Assembly (NCBI GenBank): GCA_947561585.1
Contig: CANNZV010002619.1
Location: forward strand, 1 to 64,000
Reading direction: 5' to 3'
DNA length: 64,000 bases
Source of the DNA: Caprella mutica
Lineage: Eukaryota; Arthropoda; Malacostraca; Amphipoda; Caprellidae
Part shown: one piece after another, positions 1 to 10,639 of the stretch
Numbering within the stretch: the stretch's first letter is position 1
Layout of the letters: each line of letters begins with the position of its first letter
Position numbers and translations under genes: made by a program
The notes under the pieces: generated by a model
The model's database searches: none
Told to the model about the DNA's origin: nothing
Seen by the model: the letters and a program-made list of their open reading frames with translations, nothing else

Positions 1-672
1 CCTATACCATTTAATCGTTATTGACACTTTTGTAGTTCAATACTGAATAGACATAAAATATATGTATATAGGGGGGCGTGCCGCCCCTCGAACCCCCCTG
101 CCAGGTCATTAAGCAATCATGAAGTGTGCAGTACAACAAACTAGCGGATACAACAAACTACATTAGTAACTCTCAGTTATTTCTATCTAAGTAGTTCTTC
201 ATTTGTTTAACTAGGTAAATAAGGATTAAAAAAACAGGGAGGGGGGGCTCTTGACCGGGGGGGGGGGGGCTTATGACCTAGGGGGGCTAATGACCGGGGG
301 GGCTCGTGACCGGGGGGGCTCATGACCGGGGGGGCTCTTGACCGGGGGGGCTCTTGACCGTACCCCACGGTCAATAGCCCCCCTAGGTCATAAGCCCAAC
401 CCCCCCCTTCCCCCCCCGGTCACGAGCCCCCCTCTCTGTTTTTTTAATCCTTATTTACCTAGTTAAAAAAATGAAGAACTACTTAGATAGAAATAACTGA
501 GAGTTGCTGATGTAGTTTGTTGTATCCGCTAGTTTGTTGTACTGCACACTTCATGATTGTTTAAAGACCTGGCAGGGGGGTTCAAGAGGCGGCACGCCCC
601 CCGATATACATATATTTCATGCTCAATCATTAATGAACTACAAAAGTGTCAATAAGGATTAAATGATATAGG
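1..672. repeat. Foldback element with ~235-bp inverted ends and G-run core
   Basis: Bases 1-237 are repeated in reverse complement at about 435-672 with few mismatches. The outer ends read CCTATACCATTTAATC and GATTAAATGATATAGG. The core (238-434) is a string of short units of the form G-run + CTC(T/G)TGACC + G-run, followed by their complement, so almost the whole element can fold on itself. No open reading frame is present. Pieces recur at 4085-4276 and 4504-4782. The window begins exactly at one end, so I cannot see a target duplication there. No known superfamily could be assigned. Confidence 0.85.
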
Positions 673-775
673 TATACCTAAATAAGGATTAAAATACAGG
701 GGGGCTCAAGAGCAGGAGGGGGGGGGGGGGGGTGGGCTCATGACCTACACCCCCCGGTCATGAGACCCCTTGAAA
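673..775. repeat. Extra G-run core fragment next to the foldback element
   Basis: After the right end of the foldback element comes TAGGTATACC-type sequence, then AATAAGGATTAAAA and another G-run block with GGGGCTCAAGAGC and its complementary C-run with GGTCATGAG. This is a shortened second core of the same family and also shows the GGTA/TACC motif of the array at 4.3-6.3 kb. Confidence 0.6.
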
Positions 776-1394
776 TAAATGGAGGTTAATTCTGAACGTT
801 TGGTAGAACCTTACGTATCTCAGTAAAATTATATAACACCAGTTTTGTTCAGATTTCTTTAGTAATTAACTCAAGCTTAAATACCAATATATTACTAAGT
901 TATCATGTGTAGCTTTAACTATCATATTTTGATTAAATGAACCAATTAAATGCATAAATAATTCATTATCTATCTACTCCATCACTGTTGGTCCTGCTTC
1001 ATACCATACCCTTTACGTGCCTTGCACAATCTCGAGATAGTCGCGCATTTTCAATGATCCTAGAAACGCGTAGATCATTGTCGAGACTGTACCATGTTTT
1101 TGGGTATATGTATGTATATCGCATATGTATGTAAACCCCCCTCCCCCCCAAACCAAAGAAAAGACTGCATTAAACGATGTAATAGAATTAGGAAAAATCA
1201 ATTTTATTATTTAGATTAGTTAATAATTGAGTATATCTATTTAATAATAAATTTTATTTCAATCTCAAATGAAAACGAGAAAAATAAAATATGGGACGTC
1301 TCTAGTAAAAGATTAATAATATTAGTACGTTGGAAATAAGTCATATTCAATGACGCTAAAGCTAGGTAAATAAAAATACATTCTATAATACATT
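776..1394. other. No gene seen
   Basis: AT-rich unique-looking sequence with a short C-run near 1136-1149. Open frames here are short and show no recognisable domain. Confidence 0.6.
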
Positions 1395-1795
1395 TAAAGA
1401 TAAATAATATTAATTTTTCGATTGATTTACATTGGTATAGACTGGCTGTGTAAGTTTTTCTTTACAGTCCAAGAGTTGTTAATTTTGTGTATTTTTCTAG
1501 TAGGTTGGTGGCTTACTGGGGTGTGTGTCGTGGGGGGGGGGGAGGTGATGTTGCATATATACACATACTATTTCACATATTGAAAAAGAGTGGAGTAAAT
1601 GATTACACTGAGAAAAATGAATTATCCATTTAACCCTGCACTTATATTTCTTTGTAGACTGATAATTTATAAACGACTGTGACAGTATATAAAATATTGG
1701 TGAAAAAAAATAATATTAATTTTGGTCCTCTAGTTCCTTTGAGTCAGAGGTTGACCAATGAACTTGCATGTGTGTATGTGTGTGCGACTCTCCTT
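1395..1795 (+). repeat. G-run-containing dispersed repeat, forward copy
   Basis: This stretch matches the reverse complement of 6785-7175. Shared blocks in order: AATTTTTCGATT, a TAAGT(T/G)TTTCTTT block, a poly-G run (1531-1542), AATGATTACACTGAGAAA, TATTTCTTTGT-GACTGATA, GACAGTATATAAAATATT, and a TG-rich TGTGTGTATGTGTG tail. No coding potential was seen. A weaker third copy lies at 3440-3745. Confidence 0.75.
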
Positions 1796-2763
1796 TTAAC
1801 TTTCATCACCAGATTAGGATGTCTTTTTTGAAATTAAGATGACGAATCTATGGTCACATTTTAATTAAAAAATAAAATAGTTAGATTTACTATATGAATT
1901 GCCTATATAAAAATATTGAAGTATATAAAATATTTTAGGTCATGGAATTTTAAAGACTACATTATTGATATATATACCTACTCGTACAATATACAATGTA
2001 ATTGTATTGTATGTAATTGTCCCGGTTACTAGTACAAATATGTCATAATTAGTAAATCGTTTATTTATTTGTTACATAAATGAAATTGCCTATTTATATA
2101 TTCTGATTTATCACAAGTCACATTATAAACAAACACAGTCACCGCCTAATACTTAACTCACTCATTACTCAAAGTTGAGATGGTGTGTGTAAGAGGTTAG
2201 GGGGGGGGGAAGTTAGGGTGATTTGGCGCGCTTTTGTGTTTGACTCTCTATTCAGATTTCAGAGTGCAATAAAATAACCAGTATCAATCAATCATGGCAT
2301 CATTATTCCACTGATACTCCTATCTTTTATATTTATTATTCATATAAATACCAGAAACCCATAACTAATTAGTAATTATTTGAAACAGTTATCCATATAT
2401 TAAAAGATACTTTGTTACAGTTCACATGTCCACATTATTATTATGTACGTTATTTTACAGATAACATGCGAGTGCGCGCTGTATTTACATTAGAGAACAT
2501 TAAAATATTTATTTTTATTTATTTACACAAGTAGAAATATGATATAATTTGCAGTACATGTTAACTGTGACTGATTCAGTGTTGTAAAATAAACTTAAAT
2601 GTACATAATATATTGCCAACAAGTTAATTATTATTAGGAAAGAAATAAGTATTTTATCAATGAAATTATTGGAGGATAGCACACATCCCGCAACTAACCC
2701 TAGCGCTACCCTCCCCTGTCCCCCTTTATTGTACTATATACCAAGTGTTATTCAATTACCTTT
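1796..2763. other. No gene; one isolated G-run
   Basis: AT-rich sequence. A GTGTGTAAGAGGTTA block followed by a G-run at about 2188-2212 resembles the G-run part of the repeat at 1395-1795 and may be a shorter relic. Nothing coding was recognised. Confidence 0.5.
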
Positions 2764-3298
2764 GCAATCTTGCGGAAGGTTATATTTTCATCGGAATTTA
2801 TTTATTTATTTATCATCTTGTTATTCGCTTAACTGAAAAAGTGTTCAACCAAATTACCTGTAATTTGGTGAAACGATTGGTCCATGTCCAGTGACCTGCC
2901 TGTGACCCGGTCAAGGTCACGGTCATTTATAACACAAAAAGTATCGAACCATATTGCATGAAACTGGATGGATCGATTGGTCAATATGCAGGAACCATTT
3001 TGATAGATAGAACCAATAATTTAGTGATTAGTTTACTATGCAAGTTATTTTTACCAATTACCTAATAATAATATGTTCAAATAACAAAACACAAAATAAC
3101 AAATAACATAATATGTTCAAATAATTATTGTAACAATCTGTATAATCTAACCAACTGGTTTCTGGTTAATGACCAACCGCTCAAAATTTTAAGGCAATTT
3201 GATTAATTTGATTGAAACCTTTTTGAGTTATGCGAGTACCTAGCAGGATTACAAATAAATAAATGCCGCCTAAAGTATAACCTTCTGCAATCTGCAAG
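2764..3298. repeat. Foldback repeat with GGAAGGTTAT ends
   Basis: The left end contains GCGGAAGGTTATATTTTCA and the right end its inverted counterpart TATAACCTTCTGCAATC. Each end is followed inwards by TTTATTTATTTAT and then a stretch with an ACTGAAAAAGTGTTCAACCA or CTCAAAAAGGTTTCAAT (reverse strand) block. So the element holds two inverted diverged copies of one module. The module resembles a repeat type with TTTGTTTGTTTGT and CTCAAAAAGTT blocks that I recall from many invertebrates; that link is from memory. A partial relative is at 50600-50870. Confidence 0.6.
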
Positions 3299-3439
3299 TT
3301 AAAATCAGAACCTAGTAATAAAGTAATTCATTTTATGATACATTGCAAGATGTGAGTAAAAAGTTAAAAGGGTTTCAATAATTCAGCAACGTTATATTTC
3401 TTTCACATAAGAAAGTATTCTCTTCAGTTTCATCGCACC

Positions 3440-3745
3440 ATTCAGGAAAGTACTTTGTGATTAGGGGGTGAGGTATAGGGTGAGGAGGTTATAGGGTGAG
3501 GAGAGGTGTAACTAGTAACTCAGGGGAGGGGGGGAGGTGGTGGAGAGAAGTGATTAATATTTACACAGATAGAAATTATCTTCTAGTTAACTATGTATAT
3601 GCTAATATTTTTTATAAACTAATATTTTATTTACAACATAATACAAATATATTTGTATTCATATATGATTTAATTTAGTGTTCTTATCATTGGTCATTCA
3701 TGGGTGAAGTGCATGACTGTATGTGTATGAAGCCTGTGAAGATAC
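3440..3745 (+). repeat. Diverged third copy of the G-run repeat
   Basis: It has the same order of landmarks as 1395-1795: a G-rich block (3461-3545), AAGTGATTAATATTTACACAG, then GGTCATTCATGGGTGAAG and a CATGACTGTATGTGTATG tail. It is clearly more diverged than the 1.4 and 7.0 kb copies. A 60-codon open frame starting in the G-rich block is a by-product of the repeat. Confidence 0.5.
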
Positions 3746-4084
3746 AGTCACTTCCACTGGCTACCTGACTTATGTCACTGGTTGTACCACTGTCAATCAT
3801 CTGTCAATCATCTGAGACACTACTTGCTTAGGTATCACCAATAGACTGAAGGGGAAATGATTAATTCTTATTTATTTGTTTATTTATAGTAACAAAAATA
3901 TAAACTATTCATAAATGAATTTAGAGCTAATTATGACTTATTATATTCCTTAATAATAATATTATATTCATCAAATAAAAACAGTATATGAGACATTGAT
4001 GAGGTTCTATATTATTTTCGGACATGTAAGTTTCTAGTTTTTATTTTTCAGAAGATTAACTGTAAATAATGGAGTACAGAGCGT
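3746..4084. other. No gene seen
   Basis: AT-rich spacer; nothing recognised. Confidence 0.5.
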
Positions 4085-4276
4085 GTTTACAACAAACTAG
4101 CGGAGACAACAAACTACATTAGCAACTCTCAGTTATTTCTATCTAAGCAGTTCTTCATTTGTTTAACTAAGTAAGGATTAAAAAAATAGGGAGGGAGGGC
4201 TCGTGACCGGGGGGCTTATGACCTAGGGGGCTCATGACCGTGGGAGGGGGGGGGGAGGGCTCTTGACTTTACCCCT
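4085..4276 (+). repeat. Foldback element fragment, left arm plus half core
   Basis: This matches bases 128-330 of the first element: AACAAACTAGCGG, CTCAGTTATTTCTATCTAAG, GTTCTTCATTTGTTTAACTA, then G-run units with GACC. The outer 120 bp of the arm is missing, and the core runs directly into the TAGGTACC array. Confidence 0.8.
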
Positions 4277-6283
4277 TAGTATATAGTCACTCGGATACTA
4301 GTCCCCCTCTTGTAACTAGCTAACCAGAGTTCCTAGGTACATAACCACTAATCAGTGTACCTAGGTACCTAACCACTACACAGTGTACCTTGGTACCTAG
4401 ACACTTACCAGTGTACCTAGGTACCTAGACACTAACCAATGTACCTAGGTACCTAGACACTAACCAGTGTACCTAGTGCCTAACCACTAACCAGTGTACC
4501 TTGGGGGTGTAGGCCATAAGCCCCCCTGGTCAAGAGCCCCCCGGTCAAGAGCCCCCCCGGTCATGAGCCCCCCGGTCACGAGCCCCCCTGTTTTTAAATC
4601 CTTATTTACCTATATTATTTAATCCTTATTGACACTTTTGTAGTTCATTACTGATTAGACATAAAATATATGTATATCGGGGGGCGTGCCGCCCCCCCCC
4701 CCGAACCCCCTTGCCAGGTCATTAAACAATCATGAAGTGTGCAGTACAACAATCTAAAGGATACAACAAACTACATTATTACACTAACCAGTGTACCTAG
4801 GTACCTAGACACTAACCAGTGTACCTAGTGCCTAACCTCTAACCAGTGTACCTAGTGCCTAATCTCTAACCAGTGTACCTAGGTACCTAGACACTAACCA
4901 GTGTACCTAGGTACCTAGACACTAACCAGTGTACCTAGGTACCTAATCATTAACCAGTGTACCTTGGTACCTAACCTCTAACCAGTGTACCTAGGTACCT
5001 AGACACTAACCAGTGTAGCTAGGTACCTAATCATTAACCAGTGTACCTAGGTACCTAGACACTAACCAGTGTATCTTGGTACCTAGACACTTACCAGTGT
5101 ACGTAGGTACCTAACCACTAACCAGTGTACCTAGGTACCTAATCATTAACCAGTGTACCTAGGTACATAACCATTAATCAGTGTACCTAGGTTCCTAACC
5201 ACTAACCAGTGTACCTAGGTACCTAACCACTAACCAGTGTATCTAGGTACCTAACCACTAACCAGTGTACCTAGACACTAACCAGTGTACCTAGGTACCT
5301 AACCAGTGTATCTAGGTACCTAACCACTAACCAGTGTACCTAACCACTAACCAGTGTACCTAGGTACCTAACCAGTGTAACTAACCACTAACCAGTGTAT
5401 CTAGGTACCTAACCACTATCCAGTGTACCTTGGTACCTAGACACTTACCAGTGTACGTATAGGTACCTAACCACTAACCAGTGTACCTAGGTACATAACC
5501 ACTAACCAGTGTACCTAAGTACCTAACCACTAACCAGTGTACCTAAGTACCTAACCACTAACCAGTGTAACTTGGTACCAAACCAGTGTACCTAGACACT
5601 AACCAGTGTACCTTGGGACCTAATCATTAATCAGTGTACCTAGGTACATAACCATTAATCAGTGTACCTAGGTTCCTAACCACTAACCAGTGTACCTTGG
5701 TACCTAACCAGTGTACCTAACCACTAACCAGTGTATCTAGGTACCTAACCACTGTACCTAGATACCTAACCAGTTACCTGGGTACTTAACTAGTTACCTG
5801 GGTACCTAACCAGTTATCTAGGTACCTAACCACAAACCAGTGTACCTTGGTACCTAACCAGTTACCTAGGTACCTAACCAGTTACCTAGGTACCTAACCA
5901 GTTACCTAGGTACCTAACCAGTTACCTAGGTACCTAACCAGTTAACTAGGTACCTAACCAGTTACCTAGGTACCTAACCAGTTAACTAGGTACCTAACCA
6001 GTGCGGTAACCTCGTTAAGTAACTGGTGCGGTAACCTCGTTAGGTAACTAGTCGGTAACCTTTTTTGGTAACTAGTGCGATTACCTTGTTAGTTAACTAG
6101 TGTAGCTAGTTAGGTAACTAGTGTAACTTACAGTAATTTATAATGAAAACGAGTATAAATAGTTGAGTAACTAGTGTAACTAGTTAGGTAACTAATGGAA
6201 TTAGGTATCTAACTAGTATATTTGGTTACCTGACTACTGTAACTAGTTACCTAACTAGTGTAACTAGGTACCAAGCTAGTTTT
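4277..6283. repeat. TAGGTACCTA minisatellite array
   Basis: A variable array whose basic unit joins CTAGGTACCTA with ACCACTAACCAGTGTAC, about 28 bp in full and about 17 bp in shortened forms. Near 5757-6000 the unit is simplified to CCTAACCAGTTACCTAGGTA. After 6001 it degenerates to GGTAACTAGT-type repeats. CTAGGTACCTAG is self-complementary, so each unit carries its own palindrome. A foldback-element fragment (4504-4782) interrupts the array. No coding function was seen. Confidence 0.9.
4504..4782 (+). repeat. Foldback element fragment inside the minisatellite
   Basis: The first part (C-run units with GGTCAAGAGCCCC, then AATCCTTATTTACC) matches the right half of the core near 365-465. It then jumps to the left outer arm (ATTTAATCCTTATTGACACT through GTGCAGTACAACAA), matching 8-165. 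This order is not that of an intact element, so it is a rearranged junction of two element ends. Confidence 0.75.
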
Positions 6284-6384
6284 TTTAAATGTGTTTATTA
6301 AGTTTAATATATACACATGAGCTTATTTCAAGATGGCTCGATTCTTGTACCATCATATTAGTACCTATCTAGTTGTCTTCCACG

Positions 6385-6413
6385 ACTTCATCTTGCTAGC
6401 AGCAAGATGAAGT
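6385..6413. other. Perfect 13-bp hairpin
   Basis: Stem ACTTCATCTTGCT and its exact complement AGCAAGATGAAGT enclose a 3-nt loop (AGC). It sits in a unique stretch (6284-6420) interrupting the degenerate end of the TAGGTACC array. Confidence 0.8.
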
Positions 6414-6419
6414 GTGTAC

Positions 6420-6520
6420 TTGGAAAAACTAGTGTATCTAGTTCCCTAGTCAGTAGCTACCTAACTACAGTATCTATCTAGGTTCATAGATACCCTAGTT
6501 AGGTAGGTTTTCCTAGATAC
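6420..6520. repeat. Degenerate end of the TAGGTACC array
   Basis: CTAGTGTATCTAGTTCCCTA and CCTAGTTAGGTAGG-type pieces continue the array motif after a 135-bp unique insertion. Confidence 0.6.
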
Positions 6521-6784
6521 TCTAATACTCTTTCAAGCATTGTTCGTTTTCCCCATTCATGAGTTTCCCGTCAGTGTCAGCCCCGCTTCATACACTTACA
6601 TACATTTTAATTATTATAAAATTGAATTGCTTGGCTCCTAAAAAATTGTTAATATTTATTACAGAAATAAATACCATTTCCAAAGCAGTTAATTTTAGGT
6701 GAATCTAATATCAATGATAGATCGTCAATAGAAAATCGAAGAAATAAAAGTTACTACATGCCTAACTGACTACGAAGCTTATAG

Positions 6785-7175
6785 CAATATACGCACACAC
6801 ACAGCAATGCATGCTCAACCCACTTGACCTTAGCGCCAAAATTAAAATGATCTTTCATTAATATTTTATATACTGTCGTACATTATAAAATATCAGTCAA
6901 CAAAGAAATATGAGCAAACAGTTAAATAGAGGCATCATATTTCTCAGTGTAATCATTCACTTCTTATTCTATTTGTGAAACTGTAGTAAATACATAAAGG
7001 ATACCTCTCTACTGTATCTACCCCCTCCCCCTGTTAGTCCCCCCCCCCCCCCCCCACAGAAACCCGTTAGCTACCAACAACGATGATAAACAAAAATTAT
7101 TAACGCGGGAATTAATTAAAAAGAAACACTTACATTGACAACTGATATACCTACCATTATTAATCGAAAAAATTG
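6785..7175 (-). repeat. G-run-containing dispersed repeat, inverted copy
   Basis: Reverse complement of the repeat at 1395-1795. The poly-C run (7038-7055) and the neighbouring CCCCCTCCCCC are the G-run of the forward copy. TTTCTCAGTGTAATCATT and AATATTTTATATACTGTC are the other landmarks. The two copies face each other across about 5 kb. Confidence 0.75.
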
Positions 7176-7841
7176 ATAACGACCAATAATTACTATTTGA
7201 TACTTAAAATAATATAACATTATTGGACTAAATTATAATTATTATATGATTGTGTTACAATTGTCACACTTTTTAGACGACTTTTCAAAAGTTTCAATAA
7301 AATATTAAAACTTAGTGTTCGGAAAAAGTATACAATTTTTTATCGTTAGATGTGTAATAAAATATAGTTTTAATTACTTACAGTGTCATTGCACACGACT
7401 TATTTTCAATGTAATAACTAATAACAGTATTATATATGTATACTTTTACTGTCACTGTTTGTATTTAGTTTCATTTACCTACATCGATATTTTAAATATT
7501 GATAGTTATTTTCTTACTCACCATTACTATTCAAATTATCTGCAACATTATTTGCACCGTTCATATTATCTAAACTTCAATTTAATATAAATAATTGTTT
7601 TTTAATATATATAAAAAATATCATTATGAATTGTTTTAATAAAAATTACTCATTGTTACAACAAGTTTTTTTCATTAACTTTATATTATAAATAATAATT
7701 ATTGCAGTACAGTAATAATAAAACTCTCAATAACCTGCACTGTAATAATATACCAATAATGTTAGAACTCACTGTACTTAATGTCTAGCAGCTCTAGCCA
7801 ATCAGAAGGCTCGTTACAAATTGCAAAATTATTCTTAGCGT
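7176..7841. other. No gene seen
   Basis: Very AT-rich. A 91-codon open frame (7315-7590) is made of Tyr, Ile, Asn, Leu and His as expected from AT-rich DNA and has no recognisable domain. Confidence 0.5.
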
Positions 7842-8065
7842 AGATCAGTTGCAGTCTGTGAGAGAGTAACATTGATACCTGAATAATGATCTACGCTTAT
7901 ATTACCGTAGATTACTATGTTTGAATGCGAAGTGAGAGTAATGAAAAGTGATCTACGGGTGTAGAGCACTTTACAGTCGAATCATTTAGAACTTTTGTAA
8001 AGTGATCTGGAGCTGTAGATCACTTTACACTGTTACTAGTTAGCGATGGAGAATTTTGCGTAGAT
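7842..8065. other. Cluster of hairpins sharing GTAGATCA-type stems
   Basis: Five or more copies of (G/A)TAGATCA or its complement TGATCTAC occur in 220 bp. One forms a perfect 12-bp stem (GTAAAGTGATCT with AGATCACTTTAC, 7997-8028, 8-nt loop). Another just before it (about 7945-7973) pairs AAAGTGATCTAC with GTAGAGCACTTT with one mismatch. TGATCTACGC...ACCGTAGATTA at 7890-7915 also pairs. Function is unknown. Confidence 0.7.
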
Positions 8066-10639
8066 CACTAATCAAAGTTACTCTTCAATTTATTAATTTT
8101 GGTGAATTCCTAGAAAAAGGAAATAGTTTTACCCATAGTTAAAGGCAATAGTTATACTACAGTATTTGCAAATGATATATAGCAATTAAATATAAGGATA
8201 ATTTCACAGTGATTACTCATGGGCTATCTATATTTTGTTGGAGAAAATGTTCAATTATTACAATAATATTATTATGATAAAATTTCAAATAAGATGAATT
8301 ATTACTGTGGATAACAAGTCAATATGGTTTATTTCAATTAAATTAGTAAATCCGAATTCAATTCTGTCGTTTAATTACCCAAACTTCCAATGTTTTAGTC
8401 ATTTTTATGGTGTCCGAATCATCATAACAGCTTGTTTGAAGTCTCCCTCTAGGAAGGAGCATTCGGACACTTGAACCTCTCTTAAATTTTGTCCTTTAAC
8501 TTTCAAATGAATGTTTAAACTGTAAAACAGTCTTAATAAAATTGAAGTAAAATGATATATCTACATACATAAATATTTATATAGTTTAAATTGGAATTAG
8601 TTTACGAATTATTAACTTTTCCCCAACAGTGTCTGAATGCTCCCAGTTCTCCCTTATTATATTATGTGAAAATATAATCTGTAAACACTTTTAAAAGAGT
8701 TATTCGTTAAAATTACATGTCATTTCAGAAAAAAATTTGGAGCTTCCCAGAAATGAGTCTCAATTGAGGTACGATGCAGTTTGGGTAATTTTACTAATTA
8801 TTATTGTATGAAGGAGAATAATAATTGCAGTTAAACAATAATAAATGTCCCATTCATTTAACTCTTTATATAGTTTGAATAGAATTTAGATATAATATAT
8901 AGTCTCTATATACTTTGGATATATATTGGTAATTTATTATGTTGAATCTGATAATATCTTCTAAAGTATTTTGATACTGAAATACGATACGAAATCATAG
9001 CCAAATAGTTACTATTTTGTAAATATTTTTAACTATACCTACTTATCTCATCACTAAATTAATAAGAAACAGTCAATCTTCATGTGGATAAAAGTGATAG
9101 GAAAATCTGCGAATGGCCTAAAATGTGGATTACTTTTTGTCAGTTAAATTTGCCTGTAGACTTTTTTGTCTGTTGAGAAGATAAGAAATGTTAGTAATGG
9201 GGAAATGGGAAACTACTTACAAATCGATAAACTTTATTATTTTATAAGCCGATTTCAATTGTGATAAATTATCTGATCGAGTTCATAATCAATGCAAATT
9301 GTGGCTTCAATTTTCCAAATTATTTTATTTACGATGTCCGGCATTAGGAGTTAATAAATAGTTCCTAGTTTCCTAGATTAATATATTTATGTTTATGTTC
9401 ATTGTTTCCGAAAGAATAATTTAGTCTCTGGCTGGCTTTCAAAACACTTTAGTTGATTTTTTTCTCTCTGTTGACCCGAATAGTTTTAGAATCATTTGAA
9501 GCTTCAAACTTATCTCACATATCTGAAAAGAAAAGAGATTTTAGGAAAACTGAGTTTGATAAAGTGAAATAAATAACTATACTGTTTATAAAAAAATAGT
9601 TTATTGAATTATTTGGAAGAAAAATACAAATGGATAATAAGATTATCTTCAACTCCGAAGTATCCCCAAAAAATACTACAAATTTGTATTAGTAATTAAT
9701 TTCTTCTTGTTTTTAATGTTTTTGATGGAAAAAGAATGTCTTTTTAAATACAAAAATAAAATCTAAATTACTTATTTAACCTTTCATCAATTATTTATTT
9801 TCAATTGGTATCAATAGGAAACTATCGCAAAAATTGATTAACATTATCGTATATCATTAATATTTTTATATCTCATTCTTTCTTACTATATTACTCATAA
9901 TTTAATCTTTTTCACTGATTCCAATCATAAATATTATAATAATAAAATTATAGCACAATAAGATAATATTATTATAAGATAATTAAAACATTATTTAATT
10001 TAACATTATAATTTAGAAATTATATTAATATGATATAAAAAAATTATAAAAAATAGTAATGTTATTAAAATATAAAAATAATATATTAAGATTATAATAT
10101 AATAATTCAAAATATTTTTATAATAATATTATTATTCTACGTCAGTCATAATGCTAAAATGTCTGTGTTGCCTATAAAATTGAAAATTCTAACCAATCCG
10201 ATAACTCAGAATTTTCCCTATTTAGTTTACTTAAAAAAATCTATATTGAAAATATTACTTGATTCTTTTAAAAATATGTTATAGTAAATTAATATTGATT
10301 TTCTTTGAATAGAAAAAAACATAGAGTAATGTTTTAAAATAAGGTTCGCTATGAACCATATTTTAACCTCATAGAATTTGATTATTAATTTTAAAAATAT
10401 AATAATTAATTGATTAATTAGTTTCATCATGATATTACAAATAGAATTAAACAATTATTATTTATGATACTAATTTTAATCCTTCTAAATAAAGCTCCTT
10501 ACTTTCAAAAAACATTTCCTTTCGAATTCAATTCCATTGACAAAGCCTCATTAAAGTTTTATGTCATTAGTCTACGGTAATTAGAGTGACAAAGTGAGGA
10601 CTGACTTTAATTATCAGTAGTGAGAATACACAGATACAT
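8066..10639. other. AT-rich spacer, small inverted repeats
   Basis: No gene recognised. Three copies of a GTGTCCGAAT-type block lie at 8410-8419, 8461-8470 (inverted) and 8628-8642 (GTGTCTGAATGCTCC against GGAGCATTCGGACAC), suggesting a decayed foldback repeat. Bases 9880-10140 are almost pure A/T. Confidence 0.5.
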
